Shown here: one piece after another, positions 27,680-36,621 of the stretch | Layout: each line of letters begins with the position of its first letter | Position numbering within the stretch: the first letter of the stretch is position 1 | From: ZC4RG29 sp964521255 | GTDB lineage: Bacteria > Bacteroidota > Bacteroidia > Cytophagales > Cyclobacteriaceae | Reading direction: 5' to 3' | Assembly (NCBI GenBank): GCA_964521255.1 | Contig: CAZFRM010000006.1 | Span: 62,001-126,000, forward strand | Length of the DNA stretch: 64,000 bases | Notes under the pieces: generated by a model | The model's database searches: none | What the model was told of the DNA's origin: nothing | The model's input: the letters and a program-made list of their open reading frames with translations, nothing else | Made by a program: the position numbers and the translations under genes

Positions 27680-27925
27680 ATGAATTCAATAATAAGACAT
27701 TATGCTTTCGGCGCCTTCTTTATAAATTTTGGAATTTATCAGGCTACGAGGAAAGATCACCTTGAAGTTGCTCTCTATCTGACAGCCGGCGCTGCTTTTA
27801 TCTTTAATTCATTATCCAAAGAACCACGATTGGCGAATTTTAAAAGAGCTTTGGTGGTTATCACCTGGGCGCTTATCATTATCGCTGCGGTTCTTTTTTT
27901 ATATGTGCTACAGTTTAAGTTATAA
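27680..27925 (+). CDS. Small membrane protein, hypothetical
   Basis: 81 residues with three hydrophobic stretches (about 7-20, 32-45 and 58-78) and short charged loops. No family recognised. It ends 24 bases before the lytS-like kinase gene and may share its transcript. Confidence 0.6.
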   Translation: MNSIIRHYAFGAFFINFGIYQATRKDHLEVALYLTAGAAFIFNSLSKEPRLANFKRALVVITWALIIIAAVLFLYVLQFKL

Positions 27926-27948
27926 GTTAATGCAGTAGTTGTTTTGCT

Positions 27949-29016
27949 ATGGTAAACAAATATCGGCTATACTGGACTTTGCAAATCGGTGGGTGGTTGC
28001 TGTACGCCTTGCTTCAAATAGGAGGGTTAAGTATAGCTGCTGCCGGACCCATTAGTGTGAGACGGGTAATCTTCTTTATAGTAGAGGCATTGTTAGGTTT
28101 ATTACTCACTCATTTCTTCAGGAACTTTGCAAAGCGTGGCAGGTGGTTGCATCTTACTATGGCAAGATTAATTCCGCGTATTCTTGCTGCAGTTGTTGTA
28201 CTAAGTTTACTCATCTATTTTCTCAGGCTGCCCGTTAGTTTCCTATTGGGGTACTCTGATTGGAAAGATGGATTTAATTTTCATCAGCTTCTGGGTTTTA
28301 CTGCCAGCTATGCTTTAATCTTTTTCTTTTGGTCGATTTTATATTTTACGTATCACTACTTCGAGCGCTACAACAAGTCGTTAAAGTATGAAGCTTCAAT
28401 GATAGAAATTGAACTCAATAATCTTCGATCCCAACTCAATCCACATTTTATTTTTAATGCCTTAAACAGCATAAGGGCATTGGTAGATGAAAATCCGTCG
28501 AAATCCAAACAGGCTATTAACCAGCTATCAAATATTTTACGAAAGTCACTGTCTCCGGATAAGCAAGGCTTGACAAAGTTTGATGATGAGATGAAAATTG
28601 TAAAAGATTATTTAGGATTGGAAACCATTCGATTTGAAGAGCGATTGAAAACGGAGTTTATTATTGATCCTGATTCTCATAGTTATCTTGTTCCACCTTT
28701 AATGATTCAGACGCTTGTTGAGAATGGGATTAAGCATGGTATTTCTAAATTAAAGGAAGGAGGGCTGATTCAGCTCAAAACCACTGTTGAAGATGGGCAT
28801 TTGAAAATCCAGATCAGGAATAGCGGGCACTTAATAAATGGTGTAAAAAGATCAAAAGGGGGCCTTGGCATAAAAAACACCATCCAGCGTCTAAAACTTA
28901 TTTATGGTGATCGAACATCTTTCAGGATTGCAAATGAAAACAATAACTTTGTTCTTACGGAAATTATTCTTCCTAAAATTAATTCTTATGAAATGTCACA
29001 CGTAGACCGTTCATGA
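27949..29016 (+). CDS. LytS-type sensor histidine kinase
   Basis: 355-residue kinase with four N-terminal membrane helices (residues about 10-150), then a His_kinase domain: LRSQLNPHFIFNALNS near 164-179 with the phospho-accepting His in NPHF. The ATPase region has LVENGIKHG near 260-268 and the glycine stretch GGLGIKNT near 302-309. There is no extracytoplasmic sensor domain beyond the membrane region. It pairs with the LytTR regulator 39 bp downstream. Confidence 0.92.
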   Translation: MVNKYRLYWTLQIGGWLLYALLQIGGLSIAAAGPISVRRVIFFIVEALLGLLLTHFFRNFAKRGRWLHLTMARLIPRILAAVVVLSLLIYFLRLPVSFLLGYSDWKDGFNFHQLLGFTASYALIFFFWSILYFTYHYFERYNKSLKYEASMIEIELNNLRSQLNPHFIFNALNSIRALVDENPSKSKQAINQLSNILRKSLSPDKQGLTKFDDEMKIVKDYLGLETIRFEERLKTEFIIDPDSHSYLVPPLMIQTLVENGIKHGISKLKEGGLIQLKTTVEDGHLKIQIRNSGHLINGVKRSKGGLGIKNTIQRLKLIYGDRTSFRIANENNNFVLTEIILPKINSYEMSHVDRS

Positions 29017-29055
29017 CGTTTAAGGGACTAATAACAATTATAATAAAAAACTAAG

Positions 29056-29775
29056 ATGAGAGCATTAATAGTTGATGACGAGCGATTAGCCCGTAAAGAA
29101 TTGATGAAATTATTGGAAGAACATCCAAGCATTGAAATTGTTGGTGAGGCAATGAATGCTGATGAAGCATACAATATGATCAATGAATTAAATCCTGATC
29201 TTTTATTCCTGGATATTCAAATGCCGGATAAGACGGGCTTTCAATTATTAGAAACACTTGATGCTGCGCCGCTTGTGGTTTTTACAACTGCTTATGATGA
29301 GTTTGCTTTAAAGGCCTTTGAAGTAAATGCGCTGGATTATTTACTCAAGCCAATACAGGCTGAGCGATTGGCAGAAACAATTTCCAAACTTGCAGAAAAA
29401 GAGAGAGCGAGAGGTGGAGGAAGGAATGGCGATAAAAAACTTGGCCTTAATGACCAGGTCTTTGTCAAGGATGGTGATCGATGTTGGTTTGTAAGCCTTT
29501 CTAATGTTCGACTTTTTGAGTCTGATGGAAATTACATTAAAGTTTATTTTGACAGCAATCGTCCAATGATACATAAATCTTTGAATGCACTGGATGAAAA
29601 GTTGGATGAGCGCGCTTTCTTCAGAGCAAGTAGAAAACACATTATAAATTTAAGCTGGGTTGAAGGCATCGAACCCTGGTTTAACGGAGGGCTTATGGTG
29701 AGGCTTCGCGGAGGTGATAAAGTTGAAGTCAGCCGAAGGCAGGCAGCAAAGTTTAAAGACATGATGAGCCTTTAA
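29056..29775 (+). CDS. LytTR family response regulator
   Basis: 239-residue regulator. The receiver domain occupies residues 1-115 with VDDERLA at the acidic pocket, phospho-Asp in LLFLDIQMPD near 55, and KPIQAERL near 99 as the conserved Lys. The C-terminal LytTR DNA-binding domain spans about 140-239 (ESDGNYIKVYF, RASRKHIINL, VEVSRRQAAKFK). It forms a two-component system with the preceding kinase; targets unknown. Confidence 0.93.
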   Translation: MRALIVDDERLARKELMKLLEEHPSIEIVGEAMNADEAYNMINELNPDLLFLDIQMPDKTGFQLLETLDAAPLVVFTTAYDEFALKAFEVNALDYLLKPIQAERLAETISKLAEKERARGGGRNGDKKLGLNDQVFVKDGDRCWFVSLSNVRLFESDGNYIKVYFDSNRPMIHKSLNALDEKLDERAFFRASRKHIINLSWVEGIEPWFNGGLMVRLRGGDKVEVSRRQAAKFKDMMSL

Positions 29776-29811
29776 AGCTTAAAGCAAAAAAGCTGAAAGC
29801 GTAAAGAGCCT

Positions 29812-30177
29812 TCACTTCAAGACCAGTTCAATTAATTCCTTTTGTACATTCCAATCGCGGGCGAGTTTGATCATGGCGGTTGCCTCCATTTCAGTAACGT
29901 ATCCTTTCAGGTTGTTGGCCTCCCATACCATGTTTACGAGATCAATTCTTTTTTTCTTGGGATAATCTCCAATGATATTATTGAGATAATCACGTGCCCG
30001 GTCAAAAGCGGTTATGTAATCTTCTGAAATAAAATCAAGCGCCCAACGATATTCATTATGCGCTGAAAGGGTGTCTGCTGTTTTGTCAAGATCCTGCTTT
30101 TCACCTTCATCAAGACCGTGATAATGGAAGATCACGGATTTAAGCAGCATGTATACTTTTTTTTCTTCAGAAGACAT
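29812..30177 (-). CDS. Small helical protein, TerB-like C-terminal half (hypothetical)
   Basis: 121 residues, wholly helical and charged. The C-terminal stretch LVNMVWEANNLKGYVTEME followed by ATAMIKLARDW resembles the TerB pattern of a helix, an acidic turn and a second helix, but the acidic turn is not complete. Function unknown. It is convergent with the LytTR regulator and 42 bp downstream of hemW. Confidence 0.5.
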   Translation of the reverse strand: MSSEEKKVYMLLKSVIFHYHGLDEGEKQDLDKTADTLSAHNEYRWALDFISEDYITAFDRARDYLNNIIGDYPKKKRIDLVNMVWEANNLKGYVTEMEATAMIKLARDWNVQKELIELVLK

Positions 30178-30219
30178 CAGGCATGATTTCAGGTTTGAAA
30201 ATACAAAACTTAAAGATTC

Positions 30220-31359
30220 TTAACTATGTGGCTCGATTTCAAAAAGATCAGATGCAATTTTATCGGCCAGCAATCTTCCTTGTGGTGTAAGAATCAAAAT
30301 ATCATTTTCCATTTGAGCCAATCCATTCGCGATGAGCTCCTCAAGGTAACCTTTATGTTCCTTTTGAAGATCAAAATTAAACACCGATTTAAGCGAACTT
30401 AAGTCGCATCCCTTTACTGTACGCAGTGATGTTAAAATGTATTCATTTATTTTATCATTAACTGTTAAGACTTCTAGTTCGAAAGGTATCTTTCCTTCAT
30501 TGAGCGAGCGAAGGTAAAGGTGATTATTGCTTATATTGAATTGCCTGCTTGTTCCATTGTAAGAATGTGCACTGGGACCAACACCGAGGTATTTTTCCTG
30601 ACGCCAGTAATTACTGTTGTGTTGAGATTGCTTGTCAGGTTTGCAGAAATTGGAAACCTCATATTGATAATAACCCCCTGCCGCCAGGCGATCGATAAGA
30701 AGTTCCATTTGTGAGGCTGCCATTTCATCGGGCACTATTCCTAATTTTCCTTTCGATGCCCAGCGACCAAATACCGTATTGGGTTCAATAGTCAAGGTAT
30801 AAGCAGAGATGTGCTCAGCATCAAGTGCTATTGCCTGGCGAATATTTTCGTCCCATTCGGAAATGCTTAAATCAGGTATGGCGTAAATAAGGTCGATACT
30901 TATATTTGAAAATCCGGCTCTGCGAGCACGCTGAACAGATTCAATTCCTGTCGATGCATTATGTGACCGATTAAGAAATTTAAGAACTGAATCCTGAAAT
31001 GATTGAATACCTATGCTGAGGCGGTTTATTCCTAATGCTTTAAAATCGGATAGTTTTTCAGTAGTAAGATCATCCGGGTTGGCTTCTAAAGTGACTTCCG
31101 TAACATCAGTAAGATTATGTACAAGACCAATCGCGTTCATAATCGTGGAGAGTTCCTCGCCTGAAAGCAGGGATGGAGTTCCTCCACCAAAATAGATCGT
31201 AGAAATTTTATCACCGCCCAAATAACCTTTTTGAAGGGATATCTCCTGACCGATGGCGTGAACCATTTCCCTTCTTTTCTGCTGGTTGGTTGAAAAATGG
31301 AAATCGCAGTAGTGGCAAGCCTGCGCACAAAAAGGAATATGGATATAAAGTCCGGCCAA
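30220..31359 (-). CDS. hemW: Radical SAM heme chaperone HemW (coproporphyrinogen III oxidase-like)
   Basis: 379-residue radical SAM protein. The iron-sulfur Cys triad is FCAQACHYCDF near residues 10-20, and the SAM stretch GGGTPSLL follows near 59-66. These match HemW, which hands heme to membrane proteins; the older label is oxygen-independent coproporphyrinogen oxidase, from which HemW differs by lacking the fourth Cys at the site CX2CXC used by HemN. The start is a TTG at 31359, forced by an upstream in-frame TAG. It is divergent from the DUF4271 gene. Confidence 0.88.
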   Translation of the reverse strand: MAGLYIHIPFCAQACHYCDFHFSTNQQKRREMVHAIGQEISLQKGYLGGDKISTIYFGGGTPSLLSGEELSTIMNAIGLVHNLTDVTEVTLEANPDDLTTEKLSDFKALGINRLSIGIQSFQDSVLKFLNRSHNASTGIESVQRARRAGFSNISIDLIYAIPDLSISEWDENIRQAIALDAEHISAYTLTIEPNTVFGRWASKGKLGIVPDEMAASQMELLIDRLAAGGYYQYEVSNFCKPDKQSQHNSNYWRQEKYLGVGPSAHSYNGTSRQFNISNNHLYLRSLNEGKIPFELEVLTVNDKINEYILTSLRTVKGCDLSSLKSVFNFDLQKEHKGYLEELIANGLAQMENDILILTPQGRLLADKIASDLFEIEPHS

Positions 31360-31416
31360 TATTTTTTTGTAAAGCTACAATAGCTTTTGTAATTCGACAT
31401 TGCACATTAAATACCA

Positions 31417-31424
31417 TATTTTTG
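31417..31424 (+). promoter_or_regulatory. Candidate -7 box (TATTTTTG) before the DUF4271 gene
   Basis: Exact TAnnTTTG match ending 9 bases before the ATG at 31434. The -33 position is poor (TTCG). Such short distance would give a nearly leaderless transcript. Confidence 0.3.
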
Positions 31425-31433
31425 CCCAGTTTT

Positions 31434-32537
31434 ATGAAGAGGAGATTTTTTTTCATCGCTTTTTTCCTGCTTGGTTTTTCCGAGCTGTTCGCTCAGGCAA
31501 AGTGGTTTGTAACAGAAGACCTGAGACCTGCCTGGATGATTTTTTCCGGGAATCAATATGTACCGTTTGATGATAAAAATGAAAAGACGATATACGTCAG
31601 ATTAGATGCTGCAGGCAACCAGGGAAAATACTTATCAATAACCAGCGAGAAAGAGTGGTCACTTTTCATAAACGGGAAAATGAAAGGAACCTACCGTTCA
31701 AAAAGTAAGATGTTAAGTATTGACAGCCTGCGCAGGGAATTTCACACTGCAGATTTGTTAGTGGCCATTCACAAAGAAAAAATTAATGGTAAAAACCTCC
31801 TTACACAAATTGTTTCCCAAACAAATGCAGCAGATAACACGGCGATAGCCCAGATACCGCGGCCGGAAACTTATTTTCGGGACTTTGTAATTGTAGGTGC
31901 CATTGTTTTGCTGATCCTGTTAATTGTAATGAACCAGTTAACCAAACTAAACCTGAGCTATTTTTCTGTTAAGAGATTATTTTCATCCTCCGAGTCTGAT
32001 GAGGCACAACTGCATCCAAGAATAACAAGTGGATCGAATGTTTTGTATTGTATTTTCTGTAGTCTCATTTTGTCTTTTTACCTCAATATTATTTTTCACT
32101 TTACTGCGGATCGCTTTGATATCGCCTGGACCTATGCTTCTTCTTCCTTTGGGTCAGCTTTTTGGCAATGGATGAAGTTAAGCATGATTGTGCTGTTGGT
32201 ATTTGTTATAAAAATTATTCTAGTTTTTGCAATGTCAAGGCTTTTCGGGTTACGCGAGCTTTTTGGATTTCAGATTTTAAACTGGATAAAAATATTAATG
32301 GTAACATTTGGCATAGTGAACATTATCCTGATTGTATACTTTATCTCCAGGGGTACAAATCCGGAGGTATATATTACATTATTCTGGGCCATTGTTTTTG
32401 TATTATCAGCATGGCTAATAATATTATTCACGAAAGTTGCAAGAAGAGCGGGCCACTCTTTGTTCCATATATTTTCTTACCTTTGTGCCACTGAAATTAT
32501 TCCATTGCTGATTTCAATCAAATTATTGTACCACTAG
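31434..32537 (+). CDS. DUF4271 domain-containing membrane protein
   Basis: 367 residues starting at the ATG at 31434, which begins a good signal peptide ending ELFAQ (about 20 residues). The first about 130 residues are soluble and exported, with YVPFDDKNEKTIYV and similar beta strands. From about residue 145 a membrane segment and then, from about 205, a cluster of five or so helices forms the DUF4271 region. In Bacteroidota this gene is often next to hemD, as here (22 bp gap), so a link to tetrapyrrole or heme handling can be suggested, but the function is unknown. Confidence 0.75.
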   Translation: MKRRFFFIAFFLLGFSELFAQAKWFVTEDLRPAWMIFSGNQYVPFDDKNEKTIYVRLDAAGNQGKYLSITSEKEWSLFINGKMKGTYRSKSKMLSIDSLRREFHTADLLVAIHKEKINGKNLLTQIVSQTNAADNTAIAQIPRPETYFRDFVIVGAIVLLILLIVMNQLTKLNLSYFSVKRLFSSSESDEAQLHPRITSGSNVLYCIFCSLILSFYLNIIFHFTADRFDIAWTYASSSFGSAFWQWMKLSMIVLLVFVIKIILVFAMSRLFGLRELFGFQILNWIKILMVTFGIVNIILIVYFISRGTNPEVYITLFWAIVFVLSAWLIILFTKVARRAGHSLFHIFSYLCATEIIPLLISIKLLYH

Positions 32538-32559
32538 CCTGAATACGTTACGTGCTGAT

Positions 32560-33336
32560 ATGAATGAAATTGTTAACGACAGGATGCGTAAGGTGAAGAG
32601 CATCCTTGTAACACAAGAAAGTCCTGCTGATGCTAATTCTCCTTACCTGAAACTTGCTGAAAAGTTTAATGTAAAAATAGATTTCATTCCTTTTATCCAG
32701 GTTGAAGCTGTTCCTGTCAAAGAGTTCAGGAAGCAGAAAATTGAAATTTTGAATTACACGGCAGTTATTTTCACAAGCCGCAACGCTGTGGATCACTTCT
32801 TTCACATTTGCGCTGAACTGAAGATAGAGATGCCCCCGGATATGAAATATTTTTGTATTTCGGAGCAAACCTCTAACTACCTTCAAAAATATATAGTTAT
32901 CCGAAAACGGAAGATATTTACCGGCCTTAAGACTGCTCAGGATCTTCTGGAAATCCTCAAGAAGCATAAAAACGAAAAGTATTTGTTCCCGTGCTCGGAT
33001 ATCCGCAAAAATGAGATACCGGATTTTTTGAGAAATAATGGCTACGATTTTTCAGAAGCAATTATTTACCATACTGTAGCCAGCAATCTTTCGCATTTAA
33101 AGGATGTCTTTTATGATGTGGTGGCATTCTTTAGTCCTTCAGGAATAAATTCCCTGATGGTCAACTTCCCCGATTTTAAGCAAAATAATACACGCATCGC
33201 TGCGTTTGGACCTACTACGGCTAAGGCTGTGCACGATGCAGGTTTAATCCTTGACATCGAAGCTCCACTTCCTAATGCCCCTTCAATGACCGGTGCATTG
33301 GAACTCTATATAAGGAAAGCGAACAACATTAAGTAA
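32560..33336 (+). CDS. hemD: Uroporphyrinogen-III synthase
   Basis: 258-residue enzyme that closes hydroxymethylbilane into uroporphyrinogen III. The family is weakly conserved; visible marks are the opening VKSILVTQESPAD, AVIFTSRNAVDHFF near 69-82, VVAFFSPSGINSL near 187-199 and AAFGPTTAKAV near 215-225. The two-domain layout and length are right. It follows DUF4271 by 22 bp and precedes the porP gene by 110 bp. Confidence 0.85.
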   Translation: MNEIVNDRMRKVKSILVTQESPADANSPYLKLAEKFNVKIDFIPFIQVEAVPVKEFRKQKIEILNYTAVIFTSRNAVDHFFHICAELKIEMPPDMKYFCISEQTSNYLQKYIVIRKRKIFTGLKTAQDLLEILKKHKNEKYLFPCSDIRKNEIPDFLRNNGYDFSEAIIYHTVASNLSHLKDVFYDVVAFFSPSGINSLMVNFPDFKQNNTRIAAFGPTTAKAVHDAGLILDIEAPLPNAPSMTGALELYIRKANNIK

Positions 33337-33446
33337 TCGCTTCATTTATTGGATTTTGAAAAGTGACCTTTTTTCTTACACTTTAACTATCAGGGGATTG
33401 ATAGTGTCATAAAAAAGCACTTATTTTAACTTCTGCTTTAAGTTTG

Positions 33447-34418
33447 ATGCTACGTAAGACCTTATATTTTTTAATCTTTCTGTGCTCGGCGAATAAGGTA
33501 TTTGGACAACAGGATCCTCAATTCTCCCAGTACATGTTTAACAACCTTTACCTCACTCCTGCTTATGCAGGTGTCGATGGGATTACGCGTTTAACTGCTT
33601 TTCACAGAAGCCAATGGTTAGGTTATCAATCCAGTTTTGATGATGGGGGTGCTCCAACTACACAAATGGTAAGTTTTAATACACCAATTTTTAAGCTTAA
33701 GAGTGGATTTGGAGGTTATGTGATGAATGATCAATTAGGCCCCCAAAACAATCTGGAGATTCAGGCCAGCTATGCATATCACCTGGGGATAAAGGAATCT
33801 AAATTAAGTTTTGGTATTCGACTGGGAATGTATTCACAGACTTTAGATTTTGATAAATATCGGGCAATCAATCCAGATGATCCATTATTAAACGAAGGAG
33901 GCTCAACTAAAGCCGGTAAGGAATCTCAAATAAAACCAGACATGGCCTTCGGGCTCTTTTTCAGAAGTGAGAAATATTATGCCGGATTGGGATTTAATCA
34001 CCTTCTTAAATCCGAGTTCGATTTTGGATTAAGTCAGCGAAATGCACTAGAAAATCACCTGAATGCTACAGCGGGTTATTTTTACGAAGTTAATTTCGAT
34101 TTAAGCATTCAATTTGCTGCGCTGGTCAAATCTGATTTTAACAAGACTATGGTAGATGCAAGTGTGCTAGCTTATTTAAAAGATACTATGTGGGGAGGTT
34201 TATCGTTTAGACCCACAGAGGCTGCAACGCTTTTGTTAGGGTATAGTTTCCTGAAGGATAAATCTCTGAAACTAGGCTACTCACTTGACTACATAATACA
34301 GGATCAGGACGCAAAAGCAGCAACTTCGCATGAATTAATGCTGAGTTACGAATTACCGGTAAATCCCGGTAGTGGTAAAAAGGTGATCCGGACACCCCGG
34401 TACAGACACTCGAACTAA
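33447..34418 (+). CDS. porP: PorP/SprF family type IX secretion membrane protein
   Basis: 323-residue outer-membrane beta-barrel protein. The signal peptide (LFLIFLC region) is followed by the family start QQDPQFSQYMFNNLYLTPAYAG near residues 20-41. Beta strands alternate through the rest, ending with KKVIRTPRYRHSN. PorP/SprF proteins belong to the type IX secretion system and can connect the C-terminal ring to the trans-envelope motor. The ATG at 33447 is used; a TTG directly before it opens the frame. It precedes gldK by 175 bp, in the order porP-gldK-gldL-gldM-gldN. Confidence 0.92.
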   Translation: MLRKTLYFLIFLCSANKVFGQQDPQFSQYMFNNLYLTPAYAGVDGITRLTAFHRSQWLGYQSSFDDGGAPTTQMVSFNTPIFKLKSGFGGYVMNDQLGPQNNLEIQASYAYHLGIKESKLSFGIRLGMYSQTLDFDKYRAINPDDPLLNEGGSTKAGKESQIKPDMAFGLFFRSEKYYAGLGFNHLLKSEFDFGLSQRNALENHLNATAGYFYEVNFDLSIQFAALVKSDFNKTMVDASVLAYLKDTMWGGLSFRPTEAATLLLGYSFLKDKSLKLGYSLDYIIQDQDAKAATSHELMLSYELPVNPGSGKKVIRTPRYRHSN

Positions 34419-34427
34419 GATGCGGTT

Positions 34428-34480
34428 ATCCGGGTGTCGGTAAAAAAGTCATTCAAACTCCATTTACAGACACTAGACGA
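34428..34480 (+). repeat. Degenerate duplication of the porP 3' end
   Basis: Ten bases after the porP stop, about 50 bases repeat the text of the gene's own tail. The codons in a shifted frame read PGVGKKVIQTP, against PGSGKKVIRTP at the end of porP. The copy is out of frame with porP and diverged. It looks like a remnant of a tandem duplication of the tail, or of an older end of the gene. The rest of the porP-gldK gap shows no clear signal. Confidence 0.45.
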
Positions 34481-34593
34481 CCCGGCATTTTGGATTTTTT
34501 TAGATTTTTGGGAATTTGGTGATCCATTTTTAGTAGAATATAGACAGAACAGCTAATTGTCGATTTTTTAAAATTTGATTTAATAAACTAAGT

Positions 34594-35676
34594 ATGAATA
34601 AGTCGGTTTCTTCAAAACTCCTTTTGCTTCTCACCGGTATGGCGGCAAGTGCTTGTGGTCTGCTTGGCCTTGGTGGTAAAAGTGGAGACCAGGGTGAACT
34701 GGTAGGTGTACCCGGTCGGGAAGGTTGGGTTATGACAATTCCGTATGGAATGGTGCCAATCCCTGCAGGAACATTTCACATGGGTCAGGCAGATGAAGAT
34801 CCAGCGTCTACTCAGATTAACTTTAACAAGCAAGTGACTATCGGTCCTTTCTTTATGGATGATACCGAGATCACTAACAACGAATACAGACAATTCACAA
34901 ATTTCTTTTTGATCGATAACGGAAGCATTGAAGGTTTTGAAACCGTTGATGCGGAAACATTCCGTCAAAAATATTATCCTGATACTACATCGTGGGTACG
35001 TGACTTTGCGCACCACATGGGTGATCCGATTCAGGATTATTACTACTGGCACCCCGGTTATGATGATTATCCGGTTGTAGGTATCAACTGGGATGCAGCA
35101 ATTTTCTTTGGTCAGTGGAGAACAGCATACTTGAACGATTATAGAAAAACAGTTGGAGATTTCCCGATGCCTGCATTCCGTTTACCGAATGAAGCGGAGT
35201 GGGAATATGCCGCTCGCGGCGGAAGAGATATGGCCAAGTATCCCTGGGGTAATCCATATATAAGAAACTCGAAAGGATGTATGCTTGCTAATTTCAAACC
35301 TGGTCGTGGTAATTTTTACGATGATGGGTTTGCGTATACATCACCTGTTCAATCTTATTTCCCTAATGACTACGGTTTATATGATATGGCAGGAAATGTA
35401 TCAGAATGGTGCCTTGACGATTTCAACCCGGCATCAGTTCCTACTGTTTGGGACTTAAACCCACAATACATCGATCCAAGAACAAATCCTGAGAGCAGCA
35501 AGTACGATCCTCGTATTGCGCCTAAAAAAGTTGTAAGAGGCGGTTCATGGAAAGATGTTGCTTACTATTTGGAGACAGGTACCAGAACATATGAGTTTAA
35601 AGATTCTACCCGCGCCTATATTGGTTTCAGATGTGCTATGACTCACTTAGGTCGTTCATCGGGTCAGGAATTTTAA
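34594..35676 (+). CDS. gldK: Gliding motility / type IX secretion lipoprotein GldK (PorK)
   Basis: 360-residue lipoprotein with Cys21 after GMAASA. The body is a formylglycine-generating enzyme-like (SUMF1) fold, with PIPAGTFHMGQADED near 50-64, RLPNEAEWEYAARGG near 197-211 and VVRGGSWKD near 314-322. GldK/PorK forms a large periplasmic ring with GldN under the outer membrane. It leads a four-gene block with gldL, gldM and gldN (gaps of 61, 62 and 11 bp). Enzyme activity is not expected. Confidence 0.95.
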   Translation: MNKSVSSKLLLLLTGMAASACGLLGLGGKSGDQGELVGVPGREGWVMTIPYGMVPIPAGTFHMGQADEDPASTQINFNKQVTIGPFFMDDTEITNNEYRQFTNFFLIDNGSIEGFETVDAETFRQKYYPDTTSWVRDFAHHMGDPIQDYYYWHPGYDDYPVVGINWDAAIFFGQWRTAYLNDYRKTVGDFPMPAFRLPNEAEWEYAARGGRDMAKYPWGNPYIRNSKGCMLANFKPGRGNFYDDGFAYTSPVQSYFPNDYGLYDMAGNVSEWCLDDFNPASVPTVWDLNPQYIDPRTNPESSKYDPRIAPKKVVRGGSWKDVAYYLETGTRTYEFKDSTRAYIGFRCAMTHLGRSSGQEF

Positions 35677-35737
35677 CTATAACTAATCTATTTTTTTAAA
35701 CTAAAAATCTACAGGCTAAACTTAAACTATTACTACA

Positions 35738-36559
35738 ATGAGCAAGAAAAAAGGCGGATTTGCTGAATTACTCTTTAAAACCATAATGCCGAAAGTATAC
35801 GGTATTGGTGCTGCTGTTGTAATCATTGGTGCTCTCTTTAAAATTCTTCACTGGCAAGGTGCGGATGAGATGCTTATGATTGGTCTTTTTACTGAAGCAG
35901 CTATTTTTTTCCTGAGCGCTTTCGAACCACCACACAAAGAGCCAGATTGGTCAAAAGTTTATCCTGAGTTAGCAGAAGACTATGAAGCCCCTGTAGCGCA
36001 TGCGCGTATTTCAAATAAGCCGGGAGCATCATTAACGCAACAACTTGATGTTAGTCTTGAGAAAGCTAAAATAGGTCCTGAATTATTAGACAGCCTTGGT
36101 AAAGGATTAAACAATCTTGCTGAGTCAGCTAAGAAGATGACAACTCTTAGTGATGCAGCAGTTGCAACTAACGACTATGCTAATAATGTTAAGAAAGCAT
36201 CAACTCAGCTTACTGAGATGAATAAGTCATACGATACTGCTATCAAAGCTGTATCCAGTATGTCAGAAGCTTCTAAAGATGCTGGTGAATATCACAGCCA
36301 GGTGCAAAAAGTAACGAAGAATCTGGCTGCCCTTAATTCTGTTTATGAAATGGAATTGAAGGATGCTGACAGTCATGTTAAGAATATGAATAAGTTCTAT
36401 GAGAGCCTGACGGGTGCTATGCAAGGCCTATCTAAGGTTGGTGAGAACACGACTAAGTTTACCTCAGAACTTGGAAAACTTACGGATAATCTCACTTCTC
36501 TGAACAAGGTTTACGGAAGCATGCTCACAGCTATGAAAGGTGGCGGTCAAGGTCAATAA
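35738..36559 (+). CDS. gldL: Type IX secretion motor protein GldL (PorL)
   Basis: 273-residue inner-membrane protein. Two membrane helices in the first 70 residues (VYGIGAAVVIIGALFKIL and MLMIGLFTEAAIFFLSAF) carry the Lys and Glu expected in the proton-driven motor. A long coiled-coil-rich cytoplasmic tail follows, with repeated NNLAESAKKM and NKSYDTAIKAVSSM-like helices. GldL with GldM makes the motor that powers secretion and gliding. Confidence 0.95.
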   Translation: MSKKKGGFAELLFKTIMPKVYGIGAAVVIIGALFKILHWQGADEMLMIGLFTEAAIFFLSAFEPPHKEPDWSKVYPELAEDYEAPVAHARISNKPGASLTQQLDVSLEKAKIGPELLDSLGKGLNNLAESAKKMTTLSDAAVATNDYANNVKKASTQLTEMNKSYDTAIKAVSSMSEASKDAGEYHSQVQKVTKNLAALNSVYEMELKDADSHVKNMNKFYESLTGAMQGLSKVGENTTKFTSELGKLTDNLTSLNKVYGSMLTAMKGGGQGQ

Positions 36560-36621
36560 TTTGATCTTGTGATTTAATTACGAAATGGAACTTTTTAAAA
36601 AAGAAGAAAACCTAACAAACC

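Noticed and set aside
27636..29806. Short near-repeats of GCAAAAAGCTGAAAGC type on both sides of the LytS/LytTR pair (about 27639-27655 inverted, 29786-29803)
   Set aside because: AAAGC/GAAAGC runs are frequent in such genomes and the copies are short, so I do not claim a mobile boundary.
33439..33446. TAAGTTTG fits the -7 consensus
   Set aside because: It abuts the porP start codon, so any transcript would begin inside the gene.
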